This document shows, in pieces, positions 60,406-64,000 of a stretch of 64,000 nucleotides of DNA. Below the pieces are notes generated by a model, which saw only the letters and a program-made list of their open reading frames with translations, was not told the DNA's origin and searched no databases. The stretch spans positions 558,001-622,000 of the forward strand of contig NZ_CP050296.1 in assembly GCF_014189455.1 (NCBI RefSeq), in the 5' to 3' direction. The position numbers and the translations under genes are program-made. Source of the stretch: Mesorhizobium huakuii (lineage in GTDB: Bacteria; Pseudomonadota; Alphaproteobacteria; Rhizobiales; Rhizobiaceae). Numbering within the stretch: the stretch's first letter is position 1; every line of letters starts with the position of its first letter.

Positions 60406-61041
60406 ATGTGCCAGACTTGCCTCTCCTGGTATGCGCGCTGCGTTGCCCCCTATTTCGTCCATGCCGCCTGTTCGGCCGGCGCCTTCGCGCGGATGCGCAG
60501 GCGCGTCATCCCGAGGGCCGAAGGTGTCGTCGTCGAGGTCGGCTTCGGCTCGGGCCTCAACCTGCCCTATTACGATACCGCCAGGGTGCAGCGGCTGATC
60601 GGCATCGATCCCGACGGCACCATGCTCGGCCTCGCCGCGCCGAAAAGCCGTGCCATGCCATTCCCGGTCGAATGCATCCGGGCCGGCGGCGAAAGCCTGC
60701 CTCTCGCCGACGGCTTCGCCGACACAGTGGTCGTCACCTATGCCTTCTGCACCATTCCCGACGCCGAGGCGGCGCTCGGCGAAATCCGCCGCGTCCTGAA
60801 GCCGACGGGCCGGCTGCTCTTCATCGAGCACGGCCAGGCCGAGGGTCCGCGCTGCCGCCGCTGGCAGGAGCGGCTGAACCGCCTGTGGGGATCGATCGCC
60901 GGCGGCTGCCACCTCAACCGCGATCCGCTGCGCCTGATCGGTGGCGCGGGCTTCCGCCTGCTCGAAGTGCAGCACGGGCGGTTCCCCCTGCCCTTCTGGC
61001 AGTTGGGCAGCCACCACGCCGGCATCGCGGCGGCAGGCTGA
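60406..61041 (+). CDS. Class I SAM-dependent methyltransferase
   Basis: This is a 211-aa protein with the Rossmann-type SAM-binding motif VVEVGFGSGLNLPYY near residue 43, the acidic residue in LIGIDPDG, then GESLPLADGFADTVVVTYAFC and a post-motif ALGEIRRVLKPTGRLLFIEHG. It resembles small UbiE-like or phospholipid N-methyltransferase-like enzymes. The substrate is not evident. The C-terminal part (GSIAGGCHLNRDPL, LPFWQLGSHHAGIA) is conserved in that group. The N-terminus is cysteine-rich. It is divergent from the SARP-hydrolase gene. Confidence 0.83.
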   Translation: MCQTCLSWYARCVAPYFVHAACSAGAFARMRRRVIPRAEGVVVEVGFGSGLNLPYYDTARVQRLIGIDPDGTMLGLAAPKSRAMPFPVECIRAGGESLPLADGFADTVVVTYAFCTIPDAEAALGEIRRVLKPTGRLLFIEHGQAEGPRCRRWQERLNRLWGSIAGGCHLNRDPLRLIGGAGFRLLEVQHGRFPLPFWQLGSHHAGIAAAG

Positions 61042-61058
61042 CCGGCCTTTGCCGCCAC

Positions 61059-62902
61059 TCAGCCCGGCACCGCTCTCTTCGCTCGCTGTCCGCCTTGCTG
61101 CGTCACCGCCTCGCCGCATTCCACAAACCGGCGCCAGCCGCCGAAGGACGAGATGTCGGAGGCACCGCTGAGCCCAACGGTTTCGGCCAAAAAGCCCTTG
61201 GCCGAACTGCCGTCCTCGAGCTCGATGGTGCCGATGCCGAGCGGCGGCGGGATGGCGGCGACGAAGCGGCCGAAGGCGTCAGCCGACAGCCGCCAGACCT
61301 CGACCTCGACGGCGGCGCCGCCCTCGGCGACGCGGATCAGGCCGGGCTTGGGCACGGACTGGCCGGCCAGCGCGTAAAGCCTGTAGGCGGTGGATGTCCT
61401 GGCCGCGCGCGAAAACCGCGCGCCAAGCTGCGTGAGTTGGCCGTTGAGCGGCATGCCCGACAGATGCGCGCCGACAACCACGAGATCAATCATGCCGTCA
61501 TCGGCTGACGACGCTGCCGGCGCAATGCCCGGCTGCGCCCAGCCGGTCGCGCCGAGCGGCACGTTGCTCGCGGCATGAATGTCGCGGGCAAGTGCCGCCG
61601 TCAGCCAGTCCCTGCCCGCCATGGCGAGCAAGGTCACGCTCATCGGCAGGCCGTCGCTGCGCTCGCCGGTCGGCACGGCGATGCCGCACATGTCGAGCAG
61701 GTTGACGAAATTGGTGTAGGTGCCGAGCCTGCTGTTGGTGGTGATCGGATCGGCGAGCACGGCGTCGAGCGCATAATGCGTCGGCGCGGTCGGCACGCAG
61801 AACAGGTCGACCGAAGCGATGACCGGCGCGAGCCTGGCCTTGTAGGCCTGCAGCGCATAGAGGCCCTTGAAGGCATCGGCCGCCGACAGGCCGCGCGCGC
61901 CACCGATGATCTTGCGCGTCACCGGATGCATCGCGGCTTCATTGGCATCCATGAAGTCGCGGATCGCGGCGTAGCGTTCGGCCACCCAGGCGCCTTCATA
62001 GAGCAGATTGGCGGTGGCGTAGAAATCGGTGAACGGGATTTCCACCAGCCGGCAGCCGAGCTTTTCCAGAAGGCCAAGAGCGGCCTCGAAGCCGGCTTGC
62101 ATCGAGGCATCGCCGAAGAATTGCAGGTCCGCCTTCGCCGGCACCCCGACGCTCAGCACCGGCGGGCGCGCCGCAAGCGCCGGCACCTTCACAGCGCGCG
62201 AATAGGCATCGGCCGGGTCCTTGGCCGCGCCACGCCGAATACCGCATAGGCATCGTCGACGGTCAGCGCGAACACCGAGACGCAGTCGAGCGTGCGGCAG
62301 GCCGGCACGACCCCGGCGGCGGAGAGCGCGCCGACGGTCGGCTTCAGCCCCACGATGTTGTTGAGGCCGGCGGGGATGCGGCCGGACCCGGCCGTATCGG
62401 TGCCGAGCGCGAAGGACACGATACCGCGCGCCGTCGCCACCGCCGACCCCGACGAGGAGCCGCCGGGCACGAGGCTGGCATCGACGGTGTTCCTCGGGAT
62501 CGGATAGGGCGTGCGCACGCCGACCAGGCCGGTGGCGAACTGGTCGAGATTGGTCTTGCCGACCACCAGCGCGCCGGCGGCCTTCAGCCGTGCCACCACG
62601 GTGGCGTCATGGTCGGGCGTATAGGCATATTCGGCGCAGGCGGCGGTGGTCGGCATACCGGCGACTTCGATGTTGTCCTTGACTGCGAACGGCACGCCCC
62701 ACAGCGGCTTGGCCACCGGATCGAACGGCCCGAGCTTTTGCGCCTGCGCCAGCATCTCCGCCCGGCTGACCAGATGAATGAAGATACCGGGATCGTCAGC
62801 CGCCGCGATGCGCGCATGCACGGCATCGATCATGTCGGCGACAGTAACTCCGGCGGCGTAGGCCGCATGCAGACTGCCGATGTCGAAGCGGATCTCGCTC
62901 AT
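61059..62902 (-). pseudogene. atzF: Allophanate hydrolase (amidase signature family), interrupted by a one-base frameshift
   Basis: The 5' frame, from ATG 62902, carries the amidase Ser-Ser-Lys triad: Lys in PFAVKDNIEVAG, the glycine/serine-rich GGSSSGSAVATA, and FALGTDTAGSGRIPA. One base is missing at about 62224-62229. The 3' frame resumes with DPADAYSRAVKVPA and contains APTHYALDAVLADP and the C-terminal AtzF domain (DLVVVGAHLSGMPLNGQL). The corrected protein is about 612 aa and would hydrolyse allophanate to ammonia and CO2. It overlaps the cupin gene by 4 nt and stands in an operon with a biuret-hydrolase-like enzyme. Confidence 0.85.
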
Positions 62903-63249
62903 TTGGCCTCCCCCAGAATGATCACCGGCAAATCCCACTGGATCAGCACGACGCAGCCGTTCTTCGTCCACACCGAATGCTCGGTGCCGACCGGGTTCAG
63001 GATGACGCTGCCGGCTGAATAGTCGCCATTCTCGTCGCTCTGCGTGCCCGCGAGCACGACGATGGTTTCCAGCCCGACATGGCGGTGGCGCGGCACGCCG
63101 GCGCCGGCCCGGTAGTCGAGGATCGCCACCGACGGCTCGACCGGCCCGCCCTTGAGCAGCCAGTGCACCGTGATGCCCTCGCGAAAAGGCTCGAACGCCA
63201 GGTCGCGCCAGCCGCCACCGACGAGGCCGGCAAAACTCAGATTAGCCAT
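62899..63249 (-). CDS. Cupin domain-containing protein
   Basis: This 116-aa small beta-barrel has the cupin motif VPRHRHVGLETIVVLAGTQSDENGDY (His, His, Glu ligands) and a second motif ending in GTEHSVWTKNGC. Single-domain cupins of this sort bind a metal and may be enzymes or regulators. It lies between the cysteine hydrolase and allophanate hydrolase genes and overlaps both, so it is translated with them. A role in biuret or ureide use is inferred from position. Confidence 0.83.
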   Translation of the reverse strand: MANLSFAGLVGGGWRDLAFEPFREGITVHWLLKGGPVEPSVAILDYRAGAGVPRHRHVGLETIVVLAGTQSDENGDYSAGSVILNPVGTEHSVWTKNGCVVLIQWDLPVIILGEAK

Positions 63250-63910
63250 CGGCAAGTCCCTGCAGCACCTGGTCGGTCGTCGCCGTCCAGCCGACGATGG
63301 CGCCTTGCGCCCGGATCATGGCGATGGCCGCCGCCTTGAACTCGGGGAAATAGCTTTCCGTCGCGTCTTCGGCGAGCAGGCACTCATAGCCGCGATCATT
63401 GGCCTCGCGCATCGTCGTCTGCACGCAGACCTCGGTGGTGACACCGGCGAAAACCAGCTGCCTGGCGCCGAGCCGCTTCAGCTCGTCACCGAAGCTGGTC
63501 GCATAGAAGGCCCCCTTGCCGGGCTTCTCGATGACGATCTCGCCCGGCAGCGGCTTGAGTTCGTCGAGGATTGCCGTGCCCGGCTCGCCGACGATCAGCA
63601 CCCTGCCCATCGGCCCGACATCGCCGATGCGGATCGACGGATTGCCGCGATTGCGCTTGGCCGGCGGCAGGTCGGACAGATCGGCGCGGTGGCACTCCAT
63701 GGTGTGGATCACCGGCAGGCCGGCGGCACGGAACCCTTCGATCAATTTCTTCACCGTCGGCACGATCGCCGTGACCCGGCTGACATCATTGCCGAGGCTG
63801 GCGCCGAAGCCACCCGGCTCGGCGAAATCGCGCTGCATGTCGATGACGACCAGCGCCATCGTCTGCGGCTTGAAGGCGAAGGAAAACGGCAGCGCATCGA
63901 TTTCCGGCAT
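63242..63910 (-). CDS. Cysteine hydrolase, isochorismatase-like (probable biuret hydrolase)
   Basis: This 222-aa enzyme of the isochorismatase-like cysteine hydrolase family has its triad in ALVVIDMQRDFAEPGGFG (Asp), IEKPGKGAFYAT (Lys) and GVTTEVCVQTTMREA (Cys, after a cis-peptide VT). Biuret hydrolase from rhizobia belongs to this family. The operon partner allophanate hydrolase uses its product, so biuret is the most likely substrate; ureidoacrylate-like amides are alternatives. Its ATG overlaps the stop of the ABC ATPase gene upstream. Confidence 0.82.
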   Translation of the reverse strand: MPEIDALPFSFAFKPQTMALVVIDMQRDFAEPGGFGASLGNDVSRVTAIVPTVKKLIEGFRAAGLPVIHTMECHRADLSDLPPAKRNRGNPSIRIGDVGPMGRVLIVGEPGTAILDELKPLPGEIVIEKPGKGAFYATSFGDELKRLGARQLVFAGVTTEVCVQTTMREANDRGYECLLAEDATESYFPEFKAAAIAMIRAQGAIVGWTATTDQVLQGLADG

Positions 63911-64000
63911 CAGTGATGTCCTGCCATATGCTCGCCGATCGTCTGAACGCTCGCTTGCGCGATCGGCGTCTCGTAGACCAGCGCGCCGTCCGACATGACG
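63910..64000 (-). CDS. C-terminal end of an ABC transporter ATP-binding protein (5' partial)
   Basis: The last 29 codons are visible: VMSDGALVYETPIAQAS followed by VQTIGEHMAGHH and a TGA that overlaps the next ATG. The sequence corresponds to the C-terminal end of sugar/nucleoside-type tandem ATPases (VMxxGxIVxExxxxEAxxExIGxxMAG). An importer ATPase at the head of a biuret/allophanate operon would supply the substrate. The rest lies outside the window. Confidence 0.65.
   Translation of the reverse strand, partial: VMSDGALVYETPIAQASVQTIGEHMAGHH

Overview
The window looks like chromosomal DNA of a Rhizobiales alphaproteobacterium, most likely Mesorhizobium or a close relative. This rests on high GC and codon use, an alphaproteobacterial LexA box (GTTC-N7-GTTC) in front of dinB, rhizobial-type intergenic palindromes, and the mix of gene families. 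No rRNA, tRNA or CRISPR array was recognised.

Layout. 0-8.5 kb: small-molecule catabolism. It holds the tail of an ornithine cyclodeaminase-family gene, an FAD oxidoreductase fused to a DUF1275 membrane domain, a MarR regulator divergent from a hydroxycinnamoyl-CoA hydratase/lyase and an acyl-CoA synthetase (feruloyl-CoA type pathway), a BKACE enzyme, an amidohydrolase and a uracil-DNA-glycosylase-like protein. 8.8-16.9 kb: a PAS-GGDEF-EAL protein, small proteins, a PAP2 membrane phosphatase, and a DUF1330/HxlR pair. 17.2-20 kb: an alkylation-repair set (ada, a small gene, a second methyltransferase, a 2OG-Fe dioxygenase). 20.7-26.7 kb: LysR and HxlR regulators with divergent targets, hydrolases, an ECF sigma factor and DUF899. 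26.8-33.6 kb: SOS-controlled dinB, rsgA, a fatty acid hydroxylase, a NUDIX hydrolase, DUF2182 and a tyrosinase. 33.8-44.5 kb: a complete sugar/polyol locus (Gfo/Idh/MocA dehydrogenase, RpiR regulator, SDR, mannitol-type dehydrogenase, TIM-barrel isomerase, ABC importer). 44.6-52.8 kb: an inserted block with a YcaO protein, an adenylate cyclase-TPR protein, a secreted subtilase, a DUF1501 protein and an ECF sigma/RibD-like pair. 53.3-56.8 kb: an AT-richer three-gene ABC-3C conflict system (DUF4297/Cap4-like nuclease effector, middle component, DUF3732 ATPase). 57-64 kb: a lipoprotein peptidase, a SARP-hydrolase fusion, a methyltransferase, and a biuret/allophanate operon (cysteine hydrolase, cupin, allophanate hydrolase, end of an ABC ATPase).

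Two patterns cut across the annotation. First, at four places an intact gene is followed by foreign-looking cargo and then by a second, diverged copy of only that gene's 3' end. The genes are the 2OG dioxygenase, dinB, the second sugar permease and the SARP-hydrolase. The permease case brackets the whole 8.3-kb YcaO block. This looks like insertion by one-sided homologous recombination next to stop codons. Second, at least eight genes carry single-base frameshifts, mostly at short G/C runs: an unknown gene at 12.4 kb, HxlR, LysR, an alpha/beta hydrolase, an excalibur protein, tyrosinase, subtilase and allophanate hydrolase. They are otherwise well preserved, so sequencing indels are as likely as real decay.

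The most notable single system is the ABC-3C operon. A 28-codon lasso-type leader peptide gene before rsgA is another small find.
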